Source: Afipia sp. (lineage in GTDB: Bacteria; Pseudomonadota; Alphaproteobacteria; Rhizobiales; Xanthobacteraceae). Taken from it: DNA of 64,000 nt. The notes below the pieces were generated by a model. The model was not told where the DNA came from, did not search any database, and saw only the letters and a program-made list of their open reading frames with translations. Position 1 is the stretch's first letter. The number at the start of each line of letters is the position of its first letter. The position numbers and the translations under genes were made by a program. Positions 1 to 7,472 of the stretch are shown here, one piece after another. The DNA lies in contig JANQAK010000003.1 in the NCBI GenBank assembly GCA_024707075.1, positions 1,984,001 to 2,048,000 of the forward strand, in the 5' to 3' direction.

Positions 1-102
1 CACGAGATCGCGACCACCACGGAAAAGCAGCGCGACGACATGAATGTCGACGCCGTGTTCGCCAAGCTGAAGACCATCGGCGGCAAGAAGGCCGAGGACT
101 AA
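1..102 (+). CDS. C-terminal end of an unidentified protein (partial)
   Basis: The first 33 codons read openly in frame 1 and end in TAA just before a strong hairpin, so this is the 3' end of a gene that starts outside the window. The visible tail is hydrophilic and lysine-rich, ending GGKKAED. No domain can be recognised from so short a piece, and I assign no function. The following terminator-like hairpin supports this being a genuine gene end. Confidence 0.6.
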   Translation, partial: HEIATTTEKQRDDMNVDAVFAKLKTIGGKKAED

Positions 103-136
103 GCGTCACTGCCGCTCCCGGCAGGCTCGCCATGAC

Positions 137-163
137 AAAGGCCGCGCTTCGGGCGCGGCCTTT
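137..163. terminator. Bidirectional rho-independent-type terminator hairpin
   Basis: A perfect 11-bp stem (AAAGGCCGCGC / GCGCGGCCTTT) closes a 5-base TTCGG loop. It is A-rich on the left and followed by TTT on the right, so it can terminate both the plus-strand gene ending at 102 and the minus-strand ompW gene ending at 193. Confidence 0.8.
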
Positions 164-192
164 CCATTTCTGCGAGCCTGTTTCTGCAAGCC

Positions 193-903
193 TCAGAACT
201 TGTAGGTGATGCCGGTGCCGACCAGCCACGGATCGAGATTGACCTTGCCGGAAACCGGCGTGACGCCGTTGAGAGTGCCGTCCCAGTTCGGACGCAGCCA
301 GATTTTCTTGACGTCGACGTTCCATCCCCAGTGCTTGTCGATCATGTAGTCGAAACCGAACTGCGCGACAGGAGCGAAACTGTCTTTCAGGTGGCTGTTC
401 GTCACCGCCACGCCAGCGCCGTTCGCGACATTGCCTGCGGACTGGCTGAAGAAGAACGTGTAGTTCACGCCGCCGCCGATATACGGCTTGAAGGCGCCGA
501 ACTCGGTGAAGTGATACTGCAAGGTCAGGGTCGGCGGCAGCAGCCACGCCTTGCCGACATCAAGGCCATTCGTGGCCGGAACGCCTGTTCCCGTGACATG
601 ATGCTTGGTCACACCGAGGATCAGTTCCGCCGCGATGTTCCTGGTGAAGAAATAGGAGATGTCGAGTTCGGGCACGACCGTATCGGATGTGCTCAACCCC
701 GATCCCGGCACCTGATCCACGTGTCCGGAATTATCGGTGATCACGCCCAGCGCACGCAGGCGGATCATCCACGGATTCCACGGCTCGTACACCGGTGCTT
801 TATAGACAGGCGCGGCGGGAAGATCGGCAGCCTGCGCCGACATTGCGCCCCCGGCAAGTGCAGCCGCCACTGCCAGCGACGACACGGCAAGAAATTTCTT
901 CAT
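193..903 (-). CDS. ompW: OmpW-family outer membrane protein
   Basis: This is a small beta-barrel outer membrane protein of the OmpW family, about 236 residues. OmpW proteins form eight-stranded barrels with a hydrophobic channel. Visible are a signal peptide (MKKFLAVSSLAVAAALAGG, cleavage near AQA), alternating strand-like segments, the family-like stretch LPPTLTLQYHF, 'YIGGGVNYT' mid-protein and a terminal aromatic residue (TYKF) typical of barrel proteins. I chose the ATG at 903 rather than the one at 915 because GGGG lies at a usable distance upstream and the signal peptide then starts with MKK. It is convergent with the partial gene at the left edge. The natural substrate is unknown. Confidence 0.88.
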   Translation of the reverse strand: MKKFLAVSSLAVAAALAGGAMSAQAADLPAAPVYKAPVYEPWNPWMIRLRALGVITDNSGHVDQVPGSGLSTSDTVVPELDISYFFTRNIAAELILGVTKHHVTGTGVPATNGLDVGKAWLLPPTLTLQYHFTEFGAFKPYIGGGVNYTFFFSQSAGNVANGAGVAVTNSHLKDSFAPVAQFGFDYMIDKHWGWNVDVKKIWLRPNWDGTLNGVTPVSGKVNLDPWLVGTGITYKF

Positions 904-1203
904 GATAGACCCCATAAGCGATCGTCAGCGAACCCATCGGCTGACGATGTCCATAGGCAACAACGCGAAGTCCGATTCTGTTTGATGTGAGTCAAATCTC
1001 GGAGGGGCGGAAGCGCGATTGGCCGTCACCGTGACACCGAAGACACTGCAACATTTTTCGCGGCTCTCCCGGGATCAGTCTTCCGATCGCGGTCGCGTCC
1101 CGGCCATCACAAGGCAGGCGATTGCCCTCGCCAGGGTCACCTTGACGCCCGAAGAGGGGGGGGCGCGATAGCTTTGGCGGACACGCTGCACTATAGTGCG
1201 CGG

Positions 1204-1473
1204 ATGCGTAAGGGATATGCCCATTCGACGCTTCGCCGGATCCTGATCGGGCTGCCGATTGCGATGCTCGCCAGCGCGCCGTCGCTTGCCGACAGGATCG
1301 TCGATCCCAAAACCGTCGCGCCGGAGTTTCGCGAGGCCGCCGAAAAGCGCCGCGCCGAACAGGTCAAGCTGATCGAATGCAACAACGCGGCAAGGATCGC
1401 GAAGATTCCGCCGCGCGACATGGCGCATTACGTCGCCGAATGCTTCGACAAGCCGGCCGACAAGCCGCAGTAA
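1204..1473 (+). CDS. Small exported protein, weakly PsiF-like
   Basis: An 89-residue protein with an N-terminal signal-like segment (RRILIGLPIAMLASAPSLA) followed by a charged mature part. The mature part holds two cysteines in a pattern resembling one PsiF repeat (ECNNAARI ... YVAECFDK). PsiF is a phosphate-starvation-inducible periplasmic protein of unknown activity; the resemblance is weak and function is not assigned. An upstream TTG at 1174 could extend the protein by ten residues, but the ATG at 1204 gives a normal signal peptide. No strong ribosome binding site is visible. Confidence 0.6.
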   Translation: MRKGYAHSTLRRILIGLPIAMLASAPSLADRIVDPKTVAPEFREAAEKRRAEQVKLIECNNAARIAKIPPRDMAHYVAECFDKPADKPQ

Positions 1474-1520
1474 TCCAATCCCGGAACGCATCACGCGCTT
1501 CAGGCAAAATTCACTGCGTC

Positions 1521-1682
1521 GTCCCCGCGAACGCGGGGACCCATAACCGCTCATGAAGAATGGATCGCCGTCATCCTGAGGTGCGAGCCCTTGCGAGCCC
1601 CGAAAGGTGATGCGGTGTCATGAGGTGTCGTGACAATCAACGGTCCCCGTGACGATCAATGGGTCCCCGCGTTCGCGGGGAC
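1521..1682. repeat. Inverted pair of 20-bp palindromes (REPIN-like element)
   Basis: GTCCCCGCG-AA-CGCGGGGAC lies at 1521-1540 and its inverted copy GTCCCCGCG-TT-CGCGGGGAC at 1663-1682. Flanking bases also match in inverted orientation (CCCAT on the inner side of the first copy, ATGG before the second). Two inverted copies about 120 bp apart are the arrangement of REP doublets. Between them, 1571-1600 holds a partial copy of a second family (TCATCCTGAGGTGCGAGC). There is no convincing gene here. Confidence 0.75.
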
Positions 1683-2187
1683 GACACTGAATATGTGTCT
1701 GCCTTCGATCTTCACACGCCGACACACTCTCGCGGCGCGATTCAATGCGTCCGAGTTGTGCGACAGGCCACGCTCCGCGCCGTTGCGCGAAGGCGATGGA
1801 GCCTCGGGAGGCGCCGGGGTGCTTGCGAGACACCCGTGAGGCGGACCTTGCGATCGGCCCGCCTGCGCAGCCTTGCGAGGGCCGCGCGCGCCAAATGACT
1901 TTGGCGCTGCGCCTCCCGGCGCTCCACCGTCGTCACTTCGCCTTGCCGCTCAAATGCCGATCACTCATTCGAGACGAATTTAGGATTATATTCTTAATAA
2001 CAGTCTTGTCAACAGGGCGCGGCGGGGGCTCCCGTCCGGCGCCGATCTCATTTTCCCGTTAACGATTTCGTGGAGTGGTCAAAATTGACCATCAATTTGG
2101 AACCAAGAACCGCACGATGGTTCATCGCTGGCCAATACCCGGTGATTGAGAGCGCTGCGCTCCCACCTCTCAGAAGAGGAATTAGTC
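1683..2187. other. Gene-free stretch
   Basis: No reading frame here has a credible start, ribosome site and composition. One 8-bp hairpin is visible (GCGCCAAA at 1888-1895 with TTTGGCGC at 1900-1907). The last 200 bases become AT-richer (around 1978-2015), as expected for a promoter region in front of the small gene at 2188. Confidence 0.5.
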
Positions 2188-2376
2188 ATGCATCACCCAG
2201 AGTCGTCCGAGACGATTGAAAGCCATTGCGTCGCCTCTCTCTTCCATTGTCCGAACTGCAAGAAACTGCACGTGATGAACATCAAGGCGATCCGCCGCGC
2301 AATGTTCCGGGGGCACGATGTGATCGTCTATCAGTGCAGCAGTTGCGGAACTGAAAAGACAGAGATCGTGACGTAA
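2188..2376 (+). CDS. Small zinc-ribbon protein
   Basis: A 62-residue protein with two CxxC knuckles, CPNC near residue 22 and CSSC near residue 51, arranged as a zinc ribbon. This suggests a metal-binding nucleic-acid or protein-contact fold. The ATG at 2188 was chosen over 2146 because GAAGAGG precedes it at a normal distance. It is followed closely by another small gene in the same direction, and an unrelated zinc-ribbon protein is encoded convergently at 2640-2864. Function is unknown. Confidence 0.7.
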   Translation: MHHPESSETIESHCVASLFHCPNCKKLHVMNIKAIRRAMFRGHDVIVYQCSSCGTEKTEIVT

Positions 2377-2388
2377 GCGAATCCGCGG

Positions 2389-2583
2389 ATGGGAAAACTC
2401 ATGCCACAACGATCTTCAGAAGGACTCCTTTCAGCCGCCAGGGCGGACGACGCGCTTGAGGAAGCGCGGAGGCTGCCGCACGGCGCCGCGCGAACCGAAG
2501 CCCTCAAGAAAGCCGGCACGCTTCGCAACGCTGCGGATAGTTATGGATTGGTCTTTGCGCCAAAGGGGCGTCCGCCGAAGTAG
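2389..2583 (+). CDS. Small conserved protein ending GRPPK
   Basis: A 64-residue (or 60, from the ATG at 2401) basic protein with a helical middle segment (ALEEARRLPHGAARTEALKK) and the tail FAPKGRPPK. Proteins of this look recur in Bradyrhizobium relatives as uncharacterised small proteins (from memory of the family, not searched). It lies 12 bases after the upstream zinc-ribbon gene, so the two are probably cotranscribed. GGGAAAA precedes the ATG at 2401, which may be the true start. Confidence 0.65.
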   Translation: MGKLMPQRSSEGLLSAARADDALEEARRLPHGAARTEALKKAGTLRNAADSYGLVFAPKGRPPK

Positions 2584-2639
2584 CCCTTGCGAAGTCCTGA
2601 AAAGCGAAGGACACACTGCGGCTTCGAGAATGCCGCCAG

Positions 2640-2864
2640 CTACAGCGTCGGTGAGTGCAAATGGCTTCCGCGCCATCTCCCCGAGCTGGTCTCGACCGTG
2701 ACCTTCTCAAGACTGCCGCATCGCACGCACTCGAATGTATGCAGATCAAACCCCAGCTTCGCCGGCGCCGAATGAGAAATAATCATGGGGCTCTGGCATT
2801 TCGGGCAAGGTCTGCCGCCGACCATGCTCGATGTGAAAGCCGAGGACGATTCAGACAGGGTCAT
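2640..2864 (-). CDS. Small zinc-ribbon protein
   Basis: A 74-residue protein with CPKC near residue 20 and CVRC near residue 46, again a two-knuckle zinc ribbon, preceded by a serine-rich N-terminus. It is convergent with the two small genes at 2188-2583. The paired cysteines and their spacing support a real gene over the plus-strand reading frames in the same place. Its partner or target is unknown. Confidence 0.72.
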   Translation of the reverse strand: MTLSESSSAFTSSMVGGRPCPKCQSPMIISHSAPAKLGFDLHTFECVRCGSLEKVTVETSSGRWRGSHLHSPTL

Positions 2865-3250
2865 GAGACGTTACCTGAGCGAGGCAGGAGCACGAGAACT
2901 CTTGCCGCTGGTTGCCGTGACGGGTGACACCTTTATGCTCCCCGCTGTTGCCGGCTGTTGTGCAATATTGCTCACGTCTCGGAATAGTGAACCGGGATGG
3001 ATTGCGGCGGCAAACTGACGCGCGGTGAAAAAATTCCCAAAAGTGGTCTGAATTGCTCAGACCCCCGTTCTCATATCGCTCACGCTATTGACGCCAGGCG
3101 TGAATAATATGATCCCAGCCCCTTCCGCCTGGACTATAATGGGAGTCCTGTCGCCAATGACAGGGCTCCTGTTTCCGCTGGGGCCTTCATCCATACAGCC
3201 AGAACTGAAATAGCCGGCGTCATGACGTAACGCGCTCGAAGGAAAACAAG
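2865..3250. promoter_or_regulatory. Leader region of the Crp/Fnr gene
   Basis: There is no gene in this 386-base stretch. A perfect TATAAT occurs at 3135-3140 without a good -35 box, inside a small inverted repeat (GGACT at 3131-3135, AGTCC at 3144-3148). It could be the promoter or an operator of the regulator that follows. AAGGA directly before 3251 is a good ribosome binding site for the TTG start. Confidence 0.35.
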
Positions 3251-3928
3251 TTGGGCAAAGCCGCCAAGAAATCTTTCGACCCCAAGAGTTTTCTCGCCAG
3301 CGTCGGGCCTGGAAAAACCAACCTGAAATTTCGCGTCGGTCAAAACATCTTCGCGCAAGGCGACGCCGCCGACAAGATCTTCTATATTCACAAGGGCAAG
3401 GTGAAACTGATCGTCGTGTCCAAACAGGGCAAGGAAGCGATCGTTGCCATCCTGGGCACGGGCCAGTTTTTCGGCGAAGGCTGCCTCAACGGGCAAACGC
3501 TGCGCATCGCCACCACGCAAGCCATCGAGGATTGCGAAATCACCGGCATCACCAAAAAGGCCATGATAGCGGTGCTTCAGGCCGAGCCAAAATTTTCCGA
3601 ATTATTCATGGCCTATCTGCTGACCCGCAACAACCGGATTGAAGAGGACCTGATCGATCAGCTCTTCAACTCAAGCGAGAGACGGCTGGCGCGCCTGCTG
3701 CTGCTGCTGGCGAACTTCGGCAAGGAAGGCAGTCCGCAGCCGATCGACGCCAAGATCAGCCAGGAAACCTTGGCGGAGATGATCGGCACGACGCGCTCGC
3801 GCGTGAGCTTTTTCATGAACAAGTTCCGTAAGCTCGGCTTCATCAGCTACAATGGAAAAATCGAGGTCCACAATTCGCTGCTCAGTGCGGTGCTGCATGA
3901 CAAGCCGGAGTTGAAGACCGACGATTGA
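3251..3928 (+). CDS. Crp/Fnr-family transcriptional regulator
   Basis: A 225-residue cytoplasmic regulator. Residues about 25-125 form a cyclic-nucleotide-binding-type beta-roll (GQNIFAQGDAADKIFYI ... GTGQFFGEGCL). Residues about 165-215 form a winged helix-turn-helix (SQETLAEMIGTTRSRVSFFM). There is no N-terminal cysteine cluster, so it is not an oxygen-sensing Fnr of the iron-sulfur type. The Arg/Ser pair expected for cAMP contact is not obvious, so the effector is unknown. The start is TTG, supported by AAGGA at proper spacing and no better ATG nearby. Confidence 0.9.
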   Translation: MGKAAKKSFDPKSFLASVGPGKTNLKFRVGQNIFAQGDAADKIFYIHKGKVKLIVVSKQGKEAIVAILGTGQFFGEGCLNGQTLRIATTQAIEDCEITGITKKAMIAVLQAEPKFSELFMAYLLTRNNRIEEDLIDQLFNSSERRLARLLLLLANFGKEGSPQPIDAKISQETLAEMIGTTRSRVSFFMNKFRKLGFISYNGKIEVHNSLLSAVLHDKPELKTDD

Positions 3929-3979
3929 GCTTCGCCGTCCGCGCGCGGCTGATCGCCGGTGTCCCTGCGTCGAATGGCT

Positions 3980-4657
3980 CTACTTCCCCTTCGTCCCGCC
4001 CTTCGCCGCCTTGCGCGCGTCGGCGATCGCCAGCTTGAACTGCTCCGCGGTCAGGCCGCCGGGCACGCGGAAGGTGCCGACCACGAAAGCGGGCGTGCCG
4101 CGAAAGCCGAACGCTTCGGCCTGATCGTTGTTGCGCTTGAGCAGCGCATCGATGGTCGCCTTGTTGGCCGCGAGATCGGCCTTTGCCTTGGCGACATCGA
4201 CGCCGGCCTGCGCCAGCGTGTCGTCGATCACGGCCTCGGTGAGGCGACCGACCTTGCCGATCAGCGCGCGATGGGCGGGCTCATACTTGTTCTGATATTT
4301 GGCGGCCAGCACCAGCCGCGCGGCGTATCCCGACGGTTCGCCGAGAATCGGCCAGTCCTTCAGCACCAGCCGGACCTTCTTGTCTTCGCTCACCACCTGA
4401 TCCAGCACCGGCGATATCTTCTTGCAGTAGGGGCACTGATAATCGAAATACTCGACGATGGTGATGTCACCCTGCGGATTTCCCAGCACGGGGTTGTCGG
4501 CGTCGCGCAGCACCGCGTCCTTCGTCAGCACCTCCGTGGCGGGATCGGCGGCCGGCGCGGTCCGCGCAGGCTCGAATGCCAGCACGCTCACCGCCAGCAC
4601 CACGGCCAGGAAGCCAATATATCTCGTTCGCGTTGCAAGGGCTGTGGCGAAGGTCAT
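3980..4657 (-). CDS. DsbA-family thiol:disulfide oxidoreductase, exported
   Basis: A 225-residue periplasmic thioredoxin-fold protein. It has a signal or anchor segment (residues about 12-28), the active-site motif CPYC (Cys75, Cys78), an inserted helical region, and the cis-proline loop GTPAF near residue 186. These are the hallmarks of the DsbA/thioredoxin_4 family that forms or isomerises disulfides in exported proteins. A TTG start at 4672 would add five residues; the ATG at 4657 is preferred. Substrate proteins cannot be inferred from context. Confidence 0.88.
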   Translation of the reverse strand: MTFATALATRTRYIGFLAVVLAVSVLAFEPARTAPAADPATEVLTKDAVLRDADNPVLGNPQGDITIVEYFDYQCPYCKKISPVLDQVVSEDKKVRLVLKDWPILGEPSGYAARLVLAAKYQNKYEPAHRALIGKVGRLTEAVIDDTLAQAGVDVAKAKADLAANKATIDALLKRNNDQAEAFGFRGTPAFVVGTFRVPGGLTAEQFKLAIADARKAAKGGTKGK

Positions 4658-4699
4658 GGGTCCGGCTTTCAAAACGGCTGCGGCGCAGCGACGCGAGGC

Positions 4700-4912
4700 T
4701 CACGCCTTCTTCAGGAATTCCGTGCGCAGCACGAGGCCCTTGATCTTATCGGTGCGGCCTTCGATCTCGTCTTCATTGTCGGTGAGGTGAATGTTCTTCA
4801 CCACGGTGCCGCGCTTGACGCCGCTGGACGAGCCTTTCACTTTCAAATCCTTGATGACGACGACGGTGTCGCCCTCTTTCAGTTCGTTGCCGTTGCTGTC
4901 CCTGACTGCCAT
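4700..4912 (-). CDS. PhnA/YjdM-like protein, C-terminal domain only
   Basis: A 70-residue protein matching the C-terminal domain of PhnA/YjdM proteins (KEGDTVVVIKDLKVKGSSS, then KRGTVVKNI and IKGLVLRTEFLKK). Full-length members carry an N-terminal zinc ribbon of about 40 residues that is absent here; the ATG is at the expected domain boundary, so this is a natural short form. Despite the historical name, a role in phosphonate use is not established for this family. Confidence 0.85.
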   Translation of the reverse strand: MAVRDSNGNELKEGDTVVVIKDLKVKGSSSGVKRGTVVKNIHLTDNEDEIEGRTDKIKGLVLRTEFLKKA

Positions 4913-4957
4913 GCTATGTCCTTCGTGATGCGCCGCTCCTGTGCAGCGCGGACAGCA

Positions 4958-5224
4958 TTATCGCGGATTGTTGAGCATGTCTTCCGCCAAATTCCGGTGA
5001 GCGCGTTCGATCCGCGAACTGCCGCCACGGCTGGCCGCAACGTCGCGATCCTTCAGGCACGCCGCATAGGCCGACGAGCCCGGCTCGCCGCCATTGGCCC
5101 GGCAATAGGCGTCATCGTCGGTGACGGCCACCGGCTGGTTGCGCTCGAACTGCGCGCAGGCGGAGAGCAGCAGGGCGGCGGCCAACACAAGGAGTGTCGA
5201 TAACGGGGATTTTGTCTGCATCAT
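4958..5224 (-). CDS. Small putative lipoprotein
   Basis: An 88-residue protein with a lipoprotein signal peptide and lipobox (LLLSAC), which predicts lipid attachment at the cysteine. The mature part is short and hydrophilic with a second cysteine pair. ATG at 5224 or 5221 is likelier than the TTG at 5233. No function is recognised. It is separated from prpE by a repeat element. Confidence 0.7.
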   Translation of the reverse strand: MMQTKSPLSTLLVLAAALLLSACAQFERNQPVAVTDDDAYCRANGGEPGSSAYAACLKDRDVAASRGGSSRIERAHRNLAEDMLNNPR

Positions 5225-5248
5225 GCGGGCCAATGCTTTTTATGTTGC

Positions 5249-5380
5249 CGTCATGGCCGGACTTGACCCGGCCATCCACGTCTTTGACTTCAACAACTGG
5301 CAAAAGCAAGGCGTGGATCACCGGGGCATAGGGGAGCGAAGCGACGCCGTTCTTCGAACGGCTATGCCCGGTGATGACGA
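5249..5380. repeat. Composite palindromic interspersed repeat
   Basis: Two imperfectly inverted arms flank this element: GTCATGGCCGGACTTGACCC...GGCCATCCACG on the left and CGTGGATCACCGGGGCATA...GCTATGCCCGGTGATGACG on the right. Each arm is itself palindromic. The left arm belongs to the same family as the repeat at 10925-11009. It fills the space between the lipoprotein gene and the end of prpE and may act as a transcript-end structure. Confidence 0.7.
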
Positions 5381-5439
5381 TCGTGTATTTGTCCAGATTC
5401 AAAGCACTTGCGAGACAATCGACCCAGAGAGAATCGCCG

Positions 5440-7350
5440 CTACACCGCCCGGCCATGCAGCGCGGTCTTGATCTCCTCCAGCACCATCGGGTCCTCGATG
5501 GTCGCGGGCATCGACCACTCCTCACCATCGGCGATCTTCTTGATGGTGCCGCGCAGGATCTTGCCCGAGCGCGTCTTCGGCAGCCGCGCCACCGTGATCG
5601 CCAGCTTGAACGCCGCGACAGGGCCGATCTTCTCGCGCACCAGCGCCACGATTTCCTTCTCGATCTCGGCAACCGGACGCGTCACGCCCGCTTTCAAAAC
5701 GAGGAAGCCGCACGGCACCTCGCCCTTCACCGCGTCCTTGATGCCGAGCACGGCGCATTCGGCGACGTCGGGATGCGACGCCAGCACCTCCTCCATGCCG
5801 CCGGTGGAGAGGCGATGCCCCGCGACATTGATGATGTCGTCGGTGCGGCCCATTACGAAGACATAGCCATCCTCGTCCTTGTAGCCGGCGTCGGAGGTTT
5901 TGTAGTAGCCGGGGAATTCGTTGAAGTACGCTTCCTTGCAGCGCTCGTCCTGCTGCCACAGCGTCGGCAGGTTGGCCGGCGGCAGCGGCAGCTTGATGAC
6001 GATGGAGCCCATGGTGTTCGGCGGCAGCGGCTTGGCCGCCTCATCCACCACGTCGACCTGATAGCCGGGCATCGGCACCGTCGGCGAGCCATGCTTCACC
6101 GGCAGCGTGCCGAGGCCGACCGGATTACCGGCGATGCACCAGCCGGTTTCGGTCTGCCACCAGTGGTCGATCACCGGCACCTTCAACTGCTGCTCGGCCC
6201 ATTCCACCGTCGGCGGATCGGCGCGCTCGCCGGCGAGGAACAGCGTGCGGAATTTCGTGAGGTCATATTTGCGGATGAACTCGCCGTTCGGGTCTTCCTT
6301 CTTGATGGCGCGGAACGCAGTCGGCGCGGTGAACAGCGCCACCGCCTTGTGCTCGGAGATCACGCGCCAGAATGCGCCGGCATCGGGCGTGCCCACCGGC
6401 TTGCCCTCATACATGATCGAGGTCGCGCCGTGAAACAGCGGGGCGTAGATGATGTAGCTGTGGCCGACCACCCAGCCGATATCCGAGCCGCACCACCACA
6501 CCTCGCCCGGCTTGACGCCATAGAGATTGAACATCGACCATTTCAGGGCGACCAGATGGCCGCCGTTGTCGCGCACCACGCCCTTGGGCTTTCCCGTCGT
6601 GCCGGACGTATAGAGAATATAGAGCGGATCGGTCGCCAGCACCGGTACGCAGGGAGCGGACTTCTTCGCCTTGATGGCGGCGTCGCGCAACTCGTTCCAG
6701 TCGTGATCGCGGCCCTTGACGAGATCGCAGGTCTGCTGCGGGCGTTGCAGGATGATGCAGGCCTGCGGCTTGATGCTTGAGAGATTGATCGCCTCATCCA
6801 GCAGCGGCTTGTATTTCACAATGCGGCCCGGCTCGATGCCGCAACTTGCGGAGAGGATGAGTCTGGGCTCGGCGTCCTCGATCCGTGTGGCGAGTTCTTT
6901 CGCCGCGAAGCCGCCGAACACCACCGAATGAATCGCGCCAATCCGCGCACAGGCCAGCATCGCCACCATCGCCTGCGGCACCATCGGCATGTATAAAACG
7001 ACGCGGTCGCCCTTCACCACGCCGAGATCCTGCATCACGGCGGCCAGCGTCTGCACCTCGTGCAGCAGTTCGGCGTAAGTGAGCTTGGTGATCGTATTGG
7101 TCAGCGGAGAATCGTGTATCAGCGCGACCTGATTGGCGCGGCCGCCCGCGACGTGACGGTCGAGCGCATTGTAGCAGGTGTTGACCACCGCGCCCGCGAA
7201 CCAGCGGCCATAGAGGCCCATCGACGGATCGAAGACTTTCTTCGCCGGCTCGATCCAGTCGATCTCCCGCGCCGCCTCGCCCCAGAACCCTTCCGGATCG
7301 CGCAGCGAACGCGCGTGAACCTCGGCGTAGCGGCTGGAATTGTCACTCAT
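5440..7350 (-). CDS. prpE: Propionyl-CoA synthetase (acetyl-CoA synthetase family)
   Basis: A 636-residue AMP-forming acyl-CoA synthetase that activates propionate (or acetate) to its CoA thioester in the cytoplasm. Visible are the N-terminal ACS family region, the P-loop-like A3 motif YTSGTTGKPKG near residue 250, the motif WWQTETGW, the hinge region MGRTDDIINVAGHRLS, and the C-terminal PKTRSGK whose lysine is catalytic and a known acetylation target in the family. Length and internal motifs fit PrpE better than Acs (about 650). AGGGAGGG lies 8 bases before the ATG. It lies downstream of the TRAP gene set and may be cotranscribed, hinting that the transported solute is a short carboxylate; that is inference. 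Confidence 0.9.
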   Translation of the reverse strand: MSDNSSRYAEVHARSLRDPEGFWGEAAREIDWIEPAKKVFDPSMGLYGRWFAGAVVNTCYNALDRHVAGGRANQVALIHDSPLTNTITKLTYAELLHEVQTLAAVMQDLGVVKGDRVVLYMPMVPQAMVAMLACARIGAIHSVVFGGFAAKELATRIEDAEPRLILSASCGIEPGRIVKYKPLLDEAINLSSIKPQACIILQRPQQTCDLVKGRDHDWNELRDAAIKAKKSAPCVPVLATDPLYILYTSGTTGKPKGVVRDNGGHLVALKWSMFNLYGVKPGEVWWCGSDIGWVVGHSYIIYAPLFHGATSIMYEGKPVGTPDAGAFWRVISEHKAVALFTAPTAFRAIKKEDPNGEFIRKYDLTKFRTLFLAGERADPPTVEWAEQQLKVPVIDHWWQTETGWCIAGNPVGLGTLPVKHGSPTVPMPGYQVDVVDEAAKPLPPNTMGSIVIKLPLPPANLPTLWQQDERCKEAYFNEFPGYYKTSDAGYKDEDGYVFVMGRTDDIINVAGHRLSTGGMEEVLASHPDVAECAVLGIKDAVKGEVPCGFLVLKAGVTRPVAEIEKEIVALVREKIGPVAAFKLAITVARLPKTRSGKILRGTIKKIADGEEWSMPATIEDPMVLEEIKTALHGRAV

Positions 7351-7472
7351 CAGTCTTTCCCTCCCTGTGGGCGATTTTCTGCTGCTTCCTCTCTCCGTTT
7401 GCGGGCGAGGTGAAGGCGCAGCACCTTAATTTGAGCATACAGGAATTTGCCGTGTCTTGAGTTGCGTCAATT

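Noticed and set aside
2785-3018. Plus-strand frame opposite the second zinc ribbon
   Set aside because: The minus-strand frame has the CxxC pairs; the plus frame lacks any motif and ribosome site.
3959-5203. Long plus-strand frame of 414 residues
   Set aside because: It is opposite to the DsbA-like, PhnA-like and lipoprotein genes and has no recognisable domain.
5371-6780. Plus-strand frame of 469 residues
   Set aside because: It is antisense to prpE, with shadow-type composition.
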